DNA from: Alphaproteobacteria bacterium
GTDB taxonomy: Bacteria > Pseudomonadota > Alphaproteobacteria > Rickettsiales > SXRF01
DNA length: 64,000 nt
Reading direction: 5' to 3'
NCBI GenBank assembly: GCA_025362975.1
Contig: JANYES010000003.1
Span: 62,001 to 126,000 of the forward strand
Notes under the pieces: generated by a model
The model's input: the letters and a program-made list of their open reading frames with translations, nothing else
Database searches by the model: none
What the model was told of the DNA's origin: nothing
Made by a program: the position numbers and the translations under genes
Part shown: positions 26,281-35,277 of the stretch, piece after piece
Numbering within the stretch: position 1 is the stretch's first letter
Layout: each line of letters begins with the position of its first letter

Positions 26281-27497
26281 CGCGAAGCGCGCACATCGTC
26301 GCGCGCGGGTCGCGGCGTTCCGAATTTCTCGAAGAATTTTTCCTGTGATACTTCCAGATCTTTTGCCAGTTGGTCGCGCACCAGCGGATCGGCCAATTCG
26401 ATCTCGATTTTCTTGACAAGGCTGAGCGTATCGCGCGGCACGCCGCTCCAGACAGCTTCGCTGGAGGAAATGAACAAATCCATCATGAAACGATTGGCGA
26501 TTTCAGCACCGGGAGTGGCTTGACCGAGGATGCGCGCACGGTTGTTGGCGAGGTCGACCTGCACGCGGTCCTTATACATATAAATCTGCAAAGCATGCTG
26601 GTTGTTGTCGCCGATTTCATCGACGGTAACGTCGTACTGGTCGTGCGGCAGGGTGATGTTGCCCGGCTCAAACCCTTGCAACTGAATGCCGGGTTTCGCT
26701 TTGATTTTAGCGACGGGCACAGAGTTGGAGCCGATCAGCGGCCAGAGTTGCAGGCCGTTGCCGAGGCGTTCGGTGATGAGCACGTTGGAATCGCGCACGG
26801 TTGGCGCCGTGTTGTATTTGCGGGCGATGCGGTCGAGCGCGGAGTTGAAATCGATGCCCGGCACGGTGCAGTGCTGCTCGGTGATGTGATAGGAATTGCC
26901 GACATTGAGCTTGCCCATACAGGCCATCGCTTCGCAGGCTTCGGCTTGGGTGAAGCCTTTTTCTTCGAGCATCGTGTGCAAATAGTCGAAGGTTTCGGCA
27001 AGCACGACGGTGCCGAAGCTGTGGGCGAAGAAATTGAACTGGCTCAGCTTGATTTTGGTATCGAGAATGGCTTGCGCGCGGGAGGTATCATCGTGGAAAG
27101 CGATATAGGGGATGTGCGGTTCGATGATGTCTTTGAGCAGTTGCATGCCGAAGGTTTGCGGCGCGTCAAATTCATCGTGATAACCGTTATGCGTGGTGCC
27201 TTCGGTGACACGCTGGTTGTAGCGCAGCATGTAATTCGTCAGTTTGGTGTCGGTGAATTTTTCGCCGTTGACGATGGTGATGACAGTGAAATCGCTCGGG
27301 CTGTGGCCGTCGAAAAAGCTTTCGACGCAGGAGAGCTGGCGCGAGGGTTCAGTTTTGCTGGAGAATCCGTCCATGCCGAGGCAGGAAACGAAAACTGGCT
27401 TTTTGGTTTCAGCAATGACCTGCTGCACTTCGTCCGCGGAATATTCGCGGATCGTGTCTGTCGCGGGGTCGCGAAGGAAGTATTTTAAACTCGGCAT
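26277..27497 (-). CDS. Hypothetical protein with an alpha/beta-hydrolase-like nucleophile elbow
   Basis: 406 residues, no signal peptide. FNFFAHSFGTVVLAE puts Ser160 in an AHSFG turn after a hydrophobic strand, as in serine hydrolases. An early strand reads KKPVFVSCLGMDGF. I cannot place the catalytic acid and histidine. The C-terminal half has an unrecognised region with many Asn/Gln (TVDEIGDNNQHALQIYMY). It is the last gene of the sulfotransferase-ATPase-this gene operon (gaps 10 and 6 nt). The hydrolase assignment is an inference. Confidence 0.5.
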   Translation of the reverse strand: MPSLKYFLRDPATDTIREYSADEVQQVIAETKKPVFVSCLGMDGFSSKTEPSRQLSCVESFFDGHSPSDFTVITIVNGEKFTDTKLTNYMLRYNQRVTEGTTHNGYHDEFDAPQTFGMQLLKDIIEPHIPYIAFHDDTSRAQAILDTKIKLSQFNFFAHSFGTVVLAETFDYLHTMLEEKGFTQAEACEAMACMGKLNVGNSYHITEQHCTVPGIDFNSALDRIARKYNTAPTVRDSNVLITERLGNGLQLWPLIGSNSVPVAKIKAKPGIQLQGFEPGNITLPHDQYDVTVDEIGDNNQHALQIYMYKDRVQVDLANNRARILGQATPGAEIANRFMMDLFISSSEAVWSGVPRDTLSLVKKIEIELADPLVRDQLAKDLEVSQEKFFEKFGTPRPARDDVRASR

Positions 27498-27503
27498 TAT
27501 TAA

Positions 27504-28361
27504 TCACACCCTTTTGCCCATTTTTCCCGCAGTGTCCTGAATAAATTGCCATGCTACGCGGCCTGAGCGATTGCCGCGAGTCTGGGACCACATTAGAGCG
27601 TCTTCGCGCAATTGTTGCGGTGCGATGTCTAGCTTATAGTATCTGGCGTAGTTTTCAACCATTGCGAGGTAAGTATCTTGCGAGCAGCTATGGAAGCCCA
27701 GCCAGAGGCCGAACCTATCGGAAAGTGAGACTTTTTCCTCCACGGCCTCGCCGGGGTTGATGGCGGTGGAGCGCTCGTTTTCGATCATGTCGCGGGGCAT
27801 CAGGTGGCGGCGATTGGAGGTGGCGTAGAACAAAACATGGTCGGGGCGGCCTTCGATGCCGCCTTCAAGCACGGCTTTGAGGGACTTGTAGGCGCTGTCG
27901 TTTTCATCGAACGAGAGGTCGTCGCAGAAGATGATGAAGCGGCGGATAACCCACCCGCGCAGGATATTCATCAACTGCGGCATGGTCCGGATGTCCTCCC
28001 GGTGAATTTCAATCAGCACGAGGCCGTTGGGGATAAGCTTATTAATATGGGCGTGCACGGATTTAACGATGGAGCTTTTGCCCATGCCGCGCGCGCCCCA
28101 GAGCAGCACGTTGTTGGCGGAATAGCCCTTAGCGAATTGCAGCGTGTTGGCGAGCAATGTGCTGGCCACGTCTTCGACGCCGATCAATAACTTCATGTCG
28201 ATAGAATGGGTTTGGGCGACGGGAATGAGGTCTTTGCGCTCGGGGTCCCACGTGTAGGCGTTGGCGCTTTTAATGTCGATTTTGCCCTCCGGCTCGGGGC
28301 CTAAGCGTTCGATGGCTTGCGCGATGCGTTGGAAAATGCGGAGTTCGTCCTGGCTGGTCAT
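27504..28361 (-). CDS. DUF815 family AAA-type ATPase
   Basis: 285 residues. Walker A is WGARGMGKSSIVK, Walker B is RRFIIFCDDLSFD, with ATSNRRHLMPRDM as the sensor-1 region. Length and order match the DUF815 family common in alphaproteobacteria, whose role is not established. It sits 6 nt upstream of the hydrolase-like gene and 10 nt after the sulfotransferase. Confidence 0.86.
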   Translation of the reverse strand: MTSQDELRIFQRIAQAIERLGPEPEGKIDIKSANAYTWDPERKDLIPVAQTHSIDMKLLIGVEDVASTLLANTLQFAKGYSANNVLLWGARGMGKSSIVKSVHAHINKLIPNGLVLIEIHREDIRTMPQLMNILRGWVIRRFIIFCDDLSFDENDSAYKSLKAVLEGGIEGRPDHVLFYATSNRRHLMPRDMIENERSTAINPGEAVEEKVSLSDRFGLWLGFHSCSQDTYLAMVENYARYYKLDIAPQQLREDALMWSQTRGNRSGRVAWQFIQDTAGKMGKRV

Positions 28362-28371
28362 GGGATTCTTT

Positions 28372-29091
28372 CTAGCGGTCTTGCAATTTCTGAGCTAGCG
28401 CATTTTGCGCGGGCGTAAGTTGCACGCCGGTGGGTTTGGAACGGTAGAGGGCAGGGTCGATGAAGGCGGTGATTTCGCGCGTGCTTGGCATCTCGATGCG
28501 GCGCACGCCGAGTTCGGCGAGTTGCTCGTAAAGCGAATGCGTGGTTTCCACCGGATTGGCCAGAAGATCACTGTGGCGGAGGTAGATTTTAGGGATGTCG
28601 GCGGTATTGGCGATGATGCCTTCAGCGTAAACCTGCCACAGTGCAAGAGCTTTTTCTACGGGAAAACCGTCCCTTTTTTGCAACGATAAGGCGATTTCCT
28701 CGGGCGCGCGGTGGACGATGACGGCGATGGGTACTTCAAGATGCGGCCGCCATGCCGGAAGCGTCAGGCACAGGCGCGGGTCTTTGAGCACCCACGGGCG
28801 GAAAGCGTCCAAGCCGAGGGCTATTTTAGCGATTGCAGACCGTATGTTATCAGGAATTTTGGCGGCTTCGGATGCCTTCCAGCGGGCCAGATCGCTCCAG
28901 CTACAGCCTTTGGAGGCCAGCAAGGCCTCGTTTAATTTAAAAACTTCGGGCCGCTCCCAGAATCCTTTTGGATTATTGATGGTTATCTCTCCAACGCTCG
29001 ATTCCGGGCCGAAATAGGCGCCCATAATGTTAATTAATCGGGTGGTGAGCGAAGTGCCCGAACGGTGCATGCCGAGGACGATAATTTGCAT
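28372..29091 (-). CDS. Sulfotransferase family protein
   Basis: 239 residues. It opens MQIIVLGMHRSGTSLTTRLI, the 5'-phosphosulfate-binding loop of PAPS-dependent sulfotransferases, followed by WERPEVFKLN and RPWVLKDPRLCLTLP, with Lys-Asp-Pro-Arg in the 3'-phosphate-binding region. It is the first gene of a three-gene operon divergent from the megaprotein gene 102 bp away, so it may sulfate the same target or glycan. Substrate unknown. Confidence 0.83.
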   Translation of the reverse strand: MQIIVLGMHRSGTSLTTRLINIMGAYFGPESSVGEITINNPKGFWERPEVFKLNEALLASKGCSWSDLARWKASEAAKIPDNIRSAIAKIALGLDAFRPWVLKDPRLCLTLPAWRPHLEVPIAVIVHRAPEEIALSLQKRDGFPVEKALALWQVYAEGIIANTADIPKIYLRHSDLLANPVETTHSLYEQLAELGVRRIEMPSTREITAFIDPALYRSKPTGVQLTPAQNALAQKLQDR

Positions 29092-29193
29092 GGTTACCCT
29101 TTAAAAATCAGGCGTTTTTTATTATTTATCAATAGACATGTAATACCCTATAATCCTTGCGTTAAACAACCGTAAATATCAACTCCCTTCCGA

Positions 29194-32100
29194 ATGGCCA
29201 ATACCTACACACTCTGGATAGTCTCGCCACCCGACCTCATCTGGTCGCACGTGTTCGACGAGGTGGCGCTTGCGCTGAAATCGGCTTTCAGGGAGCTGGG
29301 CTACGAGGTGGAGATCGTTACTGACCCGAAACAAATTCAGGGCACGGCGATTGTGTTCGGGGCGAATCTCTGCTCGATGAATAAAATCGCACTGCCAGCG
29401 GATGCGGTGATTTATAACCTTGAGCAGGTGCATCCCGATTCGCGCTGGTTCCAAAAGGATTACGGCTATATTGAACTATTGAAAAAACACATTGTCTGGG
29501 ATTTCAGCGAGCGCAATATCGAGAATTTAAAGCCGTTCGGCATTGAGAACGTGGTGCACTGCGCCATCGGCTACGCGCCGGAGTTGACGCGCGTGCGCAA
29601 GCATAAGGAAGATGTCGACGTGCTGTTTATCGGCGGCGGCCATCCGCGCCGCCAGAAAATTATGGACGGTATCAACGCGGGCGGGGCGCGGGTGCATCAG
29701 GTGTACAAGGTATTTGGCAAGGAGCGCGACGAATGGATGACGCGCGGGAAGATTCACCTGAATCTGCATAAGGAACCGGCGGAGCTATTCGAGATTGTGC
29801 GTGTATCGTATCTGCTTTCGAACAAGTGTTTCGTGGTGTCGGAGAATACCGCAGATACCAAAATGATGGAGCAATTCCGCGATGCGCTGGTGTTCTGCCC
29901 GTATGACAAGTTGGTGCAGCAATGCCTGCATTATCTGGTGCGACCCAAGGAGCGCAAGCAAATTGCCGAAGCCGGGTTCGAAATTTTCCGCAGCATGCCG
30001 CAGAAGGAATATCTCGCGCAGGCGCTGGAAGGATATCGTAAGCTGGCGGCCAGGCAGCCGCGCATGCCGAGCGTAAAAACCGCGCTGCCAAAGATTTTTG
30101 TGGCGATTGCAAGCTACCGCGATCCGGAGATCGTGCCCACGATCAACAGCATTTTTTCCAAGGCGAAACACCCGGAACGGATTGTGTTGGGCGTGTGTTT
30201 GCAGGCGGATGAGAAGGAAGACCCTGATTGCCTCGTGAAAACCGACAGGCTGCCGGGGCAGGTGAGGCTGAAGCAATATCATTATTCCGACAGCAAAGGC
30301 GCAAATTGGGCGCGCGTCGAGGCGTTCAGCATGATGGAAGATGAGCAGTATGCGCTGCTGATCGACAGCCATATGCGGTTTGTGGCTGGCTGGGATGAGG
30401 CGATGATCGAGATGCTGGGGCAATGTCCGGCGGAAAAACCCGTGCTTTCCAGTTATGTGCCGGATTACAGGCCGCCGAACCGGCTGATTGACCATGAGGG
30501 GTATACGCTGCGCACGCGTCTTAAGCGCTTCGGCAACCCCGACGACCCGCGGCTGTTGCATATCAGCGGCAGGCTGGTGAATAATAATGACCCGCGCGTC
30601 AAGGAGCTGTACCCTACGCCGTTTGGCGTGGTTAACTTTGTATTTGCGCCCTCTTCGACGTTCAAAGACGTGCCGATCGACCCCCATATTCACTTCTGGG
30701 GCGATGAAATTAACTTTGCCGCTCGACTCTGGACGCATGGCTATGATATTTTCCAGCCCAATCGTACGGTTTTGTACCATTACTGGGTGCGCAAAGAACA
30801 GTTCCACCAGCACGACTACCGGAAGTATTTCACGCCTGAAAATATCCGGTCGCTGGAACGTATCAAGCATGTGCTCGGCTTTGAAAAAGCGAAGGACGCG
30901 CTGGCGCTGGTGGATATTGAGAAGTATGGGCTCGGTGACGAGCGGCCGCTTCAGGGATTATGGGATTTTGCCGGGATAGACTGGAATAAACGCACTACAG
31001 AAGTGAATTCGGAAGAAGGAATATGGAATATGGCAGCGCGGGATAAATCAATCGGTAAGAATGCGCCGAAGAAAACGAAAGTATCGCTAAGCGATAACAC
31101 CGTGACAGTGAGCGAGAAGAAGCGCCGTATTTTTGTGCAGATCGCCAGCTACCGCGACCCGGAATGCCAGTGGACGGTGAAGGATTTGTTCGAAAAAGCC
31201 GAGCATCCGCAGAGCATTACGGTTGGGATTTGCTGGCAGTTCGTAAAGGGTGAAGACGATATTTGTTTCCGCGAACCGTATCCGTATCCCGATCAGGTGC
31301 GGGTGCATGAAGAGGATGCGCGCACGGGCCAAGGTGTGTGTTGGGCGCGCGGGCTTACGCAGAAATTATGGCAGGGCGAGGAGTTCACCTTCCAGATCGA
31401 CAGCCATATGCGCTTCGAGCAGGGCTGGGACCAGATTCTGCTGAACCAATATGATGAATGCGTGCTGGAGCATGGCAATAAAAAATCGGTCCTGACGAGC
31501 TATCCGCCGGGGTATACGCCGCCGAACGAATTGCAGAAGCAATTTTATTTCGGCATGAGCGCCAAGCAATTCGACAAAAACGGCATTTTCCTGATGATCG
31601 GCGCTCCGGCATTCGAGCCGGGAAAAACCGACCCGGTGAAGCCGATTCGCGGGGCGTTTGCCAGCGCAAACATGTTGTTCGGGCCGTCCAGCCTGATTCA
31701 TGACGTGCCGTATGATCCGTATCTGTATTTCTTCGGCGAGGAGGTGACGCTGGCGGTGCGCCTGTGGACGAATGGCTACGATTTATACCACCCGAATCGT
31801 CTTGTGATCTACCACGACTGGAACCGAGGCAAACGCCGCACGCATTTCGAGGATTGCCGCGACTGGGGCAAGCTGAACGAGCGCTCCTTCGCGCGTGTGC
31901 GGCATCTGCTGCGCACGGAGGCGTCGGACAGGGCCGAGGTGTTGCAGGATATTGAGAAATATGGCCTCGGGCGCGAACGTACACTGGAGGAATACCAAAC
32001 CTATGCGGGCGTTAATTTTGCGCATCGCAACATTCAGGAATCGGCGTTGAAGGGTGAATTTGGCGCCTATATTACGCCGCATGAGGAATCGCACAAGGAA

Positions 32101-35100
32101 ACCGCTGTGGTGGTGCCGTTTGTGCCGCCGCTCCGCACTGTTTTTAATGATGGGCGCCGCCCGAAAATCTTCATCAACATTGCCAGCTATCGCGACCCGG
32201 AATGCCAGTGGACGGTGAAAGATTTGTTTGAAAAAGCGACCTACCCCGACCGCATCAATGTCGGCATCTGCTGGCAGTTCGACCCGCAGGAAGATAAGCA
32301 TTGCTTCGAAGTGCAGACACGACCCGAACAGGTGCGCGTGATGCCGGTGAACTGGCGCGAAGCCGAGGGCGTGTGCTGGGCGAGGCACCAGACGCAGCAG
32401 CTCTGGGAAGATGAAGAATACACGCTGATGATCGACAGCCACATGCGCTTCGTGCCCGGCTGGGACGAGCTTATGATTCAGGAGCTGGATGCCTGCGAAT
32501 CGTCCAAGCCGCTGCTATCGTGCAGCCCGACGCCCTATGTTCCGCCAAATAAATTAAGCAACCGCATGAACCCGACGATTCGCCGCGTGCGCCAGTTTAT
32601 GCCCGACGGGAATATTCGTTGCCAGGGTGAAATGCTGGATCGCGCGTCGCCGAAGCCGCTGCGCGGCGCGTTTTTAGTCGCGAATTTTATTTTTTCGCGC
32701 TCGAATATCACGCCGGAAGTGCCGTATGATCCGTTCCTGTATTTCGATCAGGAAGAAATCAGCTACGCGGCGCGATTGTACACGCATGGCTGGGATGTGT
32801 TCAGCTCGCGCACGCAGTTCCTGTATCACTTCTATAACGATAATAAAGTGCCGACAGGCTCGGTGCGCCCGCTGCACTGGCGCGATTTGCATAAGGAAAA
32901 TGAAAAGCGGATTCACTTCCTGCGCGACCGCGGGTTGAAGCGATTTAACCATATGACAGGGCATACGGCGTCGCACGACCCGGAAGTGACGCAGCAGCTG
33001 GACCGTTACGGTTTCGGCAATGTGCGCAGTTTCGATGAGTATCAGGCGTTTTCGGGCGTTGATTTTAAAAACAAGGTGGCGACGGAACGGGCGCTGCGTT
33101 GCCAGTTTATCCCGGATTTGCACCTTTATCGCAACCAGCCGATTCATGTGCCGGAGCTTGACGGACCGGCGAATAATAACCCGCCAAAGCAGGCAGCGCA
33201 GGCACCGGTGACGCCGCCGCCGCAAACGCCGCAGCTTCCGGGCATTCATCACACGTTTAAAATGCTCGAACCCGGCGATTTCTTCCCGCTGGTAGAAATG
33301 GACGACACGAACAGGAAAGTGCGCGCGATCGAGATGTTTGCGGGCAAGTTTACCAATATCTTTTACCTGCCATCGGACCAGCCAGAATTTTTGAAGCAAT
33401 TCTTCGACTGCATCGAGCGTGAGCTGGGTGCGGCGGGTGTGCGCGATGCATGGAACATATTTATTCTGGACGATACGCCTGAGAAGCTGATCGAGCTTAA
33501 ACAAAGGCTCGGCACATCGGTTACGATGCACGCCGATCCGGGCCGCGCGATTGCGCGTGCGTTCGGCATTGCGCGCGCCGGGGAAATCGTGGTGCCGGTG
33601 GGGTTCGCGCTGTCGCCGAAATTGCAGATCGAGCGCCGCCAGATCAACACCAACGCGCAGATGCTGGCGCATTTATTTGCCAAGGATTGCGCTGAGGTAA
33701 TCAATGCGTATAAAAACAAGAACAGCACGGCGGGTATCGTAACCGAAACCGCACCGGCCATCATTGTGCCCAATACGTTTTCGCCTGAGTTCTGCGCTAA
33801 GCTGATTCATGCGTTCCGTAACGGCCGCACGTTCGACGGAACGGTCGGGGCGATGGAAACCAAGGCGTATCGCACCGATATCAAAGTGCGGACCGACTTC
33901 ATCCTTGAAGGCGATTTGCTGGCAGAGGTAGATGAGAAACTTTCGCGGTCGTTTTTCCCGGAGATCAAAAAGAATTTCGGATTTAATGTCACGCACCGTG
34001 AGCTGTACAAAATCGGCATGTACTCAGGCGAAAAGCAGGGATTTTTCAAGCAGCACCGAGATAATTTCGATGCGCCGCTCGGATATCGCCGCATTGCCAC
34101 GACGGTCCATTTGAATGATGAATACGAAGGCGGCGGTTTGCGCTTCCCGGAATACGGGGACACGACCTACCGTCCTGTGGCGGGCAGCGCGATTGCGTTT
34201 TCGTGCGGCACGATGCATGAGGCAAAGCCGGTCACCAAGGGCGAGCGCTTTGTGCTGGTGGGTTTCTTCCACGGGGAAGAAGACGAGGCGTATCGCCTAC
34301 ATTTCTATGGCAGCAAAGGCCAGCCGCTGCGCATCAAGGATTACCAACCGACTTTGCGCCAGTATCCCGATGTGCGCCTGAGCCGTGGGTTCTACGATAA
34401 ATGGGCGAAGGAAAACATCAGCTACAACAAAAACGAAATCGGCATGCAGGCCAACACGCAGGCGCAACAGCCCGGCAAGGTGATTACCCCGCCTTCGAAA
34501 CCTCGCGGTGTCATGATTAACTTGCTCGGCCAGCATCAGGCCAAGAAAGTATTCGAGTCGAAACAGGCCATTATTTTCGACGATTTCCTGCCGGAAGATA
34601 TTTACGGCGCGGTCAACAATTTCGCGTTGACGACGGATTATGAGCGTATCAACGCCCACGGCAAATCGGTGCGCGCGTGGCACATTCACGACGGGTTCCC
34701 GCTGCGCACTTCCAAAAACGCGTTTTACCATGCGAAAGACATGGAGCATCCGCAAAGAAGCGAGAAAAACAGCTATCCGACAAACCTGCCGTTTGACCGT
34801 TTCATCGACCATATCCTTGCCGTGCAGCCGCATGTCGAGCATATGGTAGGTAAGCAGACGGAGACCTGGGAGCATTTTTCGGTGACTGGCTGGATGTATC
34901 CGCCGGGGACCGGGCTTGCCATGCATGATGATGGTTCGGGCGTGTATTCCGGGGCATATGTCTACTTCCTCAACCCCACGTGGCGTCTGCACTGGGGCGG
35001 GCTGTTGTTGCTGGCCGACGAAGAGGCCAACGAGCAGGTCCATAAATACCGTAACTCCGTGGATCAATACGATTATTACCAGCGCAAATGGCTCCACCAG

Positions 35101-35277
35101 AACCCGTTAGACGATATGCTGATGGATCAGGGCTTCGCCCAATGCGTGCTGCCGAAGCGCAACCGCATGGTATTTATTGCCAATGATGCCTATCACATGG
35201 TAACGAGGGTGAACGAACAGTGCGGCGACAATTACCGGATGTCGCTGGCCGGGTTCTTTAACCGCAGGAAAAAATAG
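29194..35277 (+). CDS. Multidomain megaenzyme: three Skp1-GnT-like GlcNAc-transferase domains, redoxin-like domain, two prolyl-hydroxylase-like domains
   Basis: 2027 residues, no signal peptide or membrane span. About 1-290 resembles a CgeB/YkvP-type glycosyltransferase region. Three PF11397-like glycosyltransferase domains follow (about 299-600, 645-945, 991-1295). Each opens with IF(V/I)..IASYRDPE and has IDSHMRF (390-396, 735-741, 1080-1086), then WGDE, FGEE or DQEE and a YH motif. A Pro-rich linker precedes a redoxin-like domain (about 1355-1500) with no cysteine at the peroxidatic site (YLPSDQPEF). Then come two 2-oxoglutarate/Fe(II) oxygenase domains: the first with HRD 1621-1623, His1675 and Arg1685; the second with HDD 1911-1913, His2001 and Arg2015. 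lysK starts at the next base after the stop. In Dictyostelium the same two families sequentially hydroxylate a proline of Skp1 and add GlcNAc. Substrate here is unknown. Confidence 0.85.
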   Translation: MANTYTLWIVSPPDLIWSHVFDEVALALKSAFRELGYEVEIVTDPKQIQGTAIVFGANLCSMNKIALPADAVIYNLEQVHPDSRWFQKDYGYIELLKKHIVWDFSERNIENLKPFGIENVVHCAIGYAPELTRVRKHKEDVDVLFIGGGHPRRQKIMDGINAGGARVHQVYKVFGKERDEWMTRGKIHLNLHKEPAELFEIVRVSYLLSNKCFVVSENTADTKMMEQFRDALVFCPYDKLVQQCLHYLVRPKERKQIAEAGFEIFRSMPQKEYLAQALEGYRKLAARQPRMPSVKTALPKIFVAIASYRDPEIVPTINSIFSKAKHPERIVLGVCLQADEKEDPDCLVKTDRLPGQVRLKQYHYSDSKGANWARVEAFSMMEDEQYALLIDSHMRFVAGWDEAMIEMLGQCPAEKPVLSSYVPDYRPPNRLIDHEGYTLRTRLKRFGNPDDPRLLHISGRLVNNNDPRVKELYPTPFGVVNFVFAPSSTFKDVPIDPHIHFWGDEINFAARLWTHGYDIFQPNRTVLYHYWVRKEQFHQHDYRKYFTPENIRSLERIKHVLGFEKAKDALALVDIEKYGLGDERPLQGLWDFAGIDWNKRTTEVNSEEGIWNMAARDKSIGKNAPKKTKVSLSDNTVTVSEKKRRIFVQIASYRDPECQWTVKDLFEKAEHPQSITVGICWQFVKGEDDICFREPYPYPDQVRVHEEDARTGQGVCWARGLTQKLWQGEEFTFQIDSHMRFEQGWDQILLNQYDECVLEHGNKKSVLTSYPPGYTPPNELQKQFYFGMSAKQFDKNGIFLMIGAPAFEPGKTDPVKPIRGAFASANMLFGPSSLIHDVPYDPYLYFFGEEVTLAVRLWTNGYDLYHPNRLVIYHDWNRGKRRTHFEDCRDWGKLNERSFARVRHLLRTEASDRAEVLQDIEKYGLGRERTLEEYQTYAGVNFAHRNIQESALKGEFGAYITPHEESHKETAVVVPFVPPLRTVFNDGRRPKIFINIASYRDPECQWTVKDLFEKATYPDRINVGICWQFDPQEDKHCFEVQTRPEQVRVMPVNWREAEGVCWARHQTQQLWEDEEYTLMIDSHMRFVPGWDELMIQELDACESSKPLLSCSPTPYVPPNKLSNRMNPTIRRVRQFMPDGNIRCQGEMLDRASPKPLRGAFLVANFIFSRSNITPEVPYDPFLYFDQEEISYAARLYTHGWDVFSSRTQFLYHFYNDNKVPTGSVRPLHWRDLHKENEKRIHFLRDRGLKRFNHMTGHTASHDPEVTQQLDRYGFGNVRSFDEYQAFSGVDFKNKVATERALRCQFIPDLHLYRNQPIHVPELDGPANNNPPKQAAQAPVTPPPQTPQLPGIHHTFKMLEPGDFFPLVEMDDTNRKVRAIEMFAGKFTNIFYLPSDQPEFLKQFFDCIERELGAAGVRDAWNIFILDDTPEKLIELKQRLGTSVTMHADPGRAIARAFGIARAGEIVVPVGFALSPKLQIERRQINTNAQMLAHLFAKDCAEVINAYKNKNSTAGIVTETAPAIIVPNTFSPEFCAKLIHAFRNGRTFDGTVGAMETKAYRTDIKVRTDFILEGDLLAEVDEKLSRSFFPEIKKNFGFNVTHRELYKIGMYSGEKQGFFKQHRDNFDAPLGYRRIATTVHLNDEYEGGGLRFPEYGDTTYRPVAGSAIAFSCGTMHEAKPVTKGERFVLVGFFHGEEDEAYRLHFYGSKGQPLRIKDYQPTLRQYPDVRLSRGFYDKWAKENISYNKNEIGMQANTQAQQPGKVITPPSKPRGVMINLLGQHQAKKVFESKQAIIFDDFLPEDIYGAVNNFALTTDYERINAHGKSVRAWHIHDGFPLRTSKNAFYHAKDMEHPQRSEKNSYPTNLPFDRFIDHILAVQPHVEHMVGKQTETWEHFSVTGWMYPPGTGLAMHDDGSGVYSGAYVYFLNPTWRLHWGGLLLLADEEANEQVHKYRNSVDQYDYYQRKWLHQNPLDDMLMDQGFAQCVLPKRNRMVFIANDAYHMVTRVNEQCGDNYRMSLAGFFNRRKK

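Noticed and set aside
26370-27488. Long plus-strand open frame of 372 codons
   Set aside because: It is the antisense shadow of the 406-residue gene on the minus strand; composition is Gly/Phe/Val/Asp-rich as expected from the reverse of that coding frame, with no motif.
30000-34400. Several minus-strand frames of 100-360 codons opposite the megaprotein
   Set aside because: The plus-strand protein shows continuous domain motifs; the minus frames are Arg/His-rich shadows.
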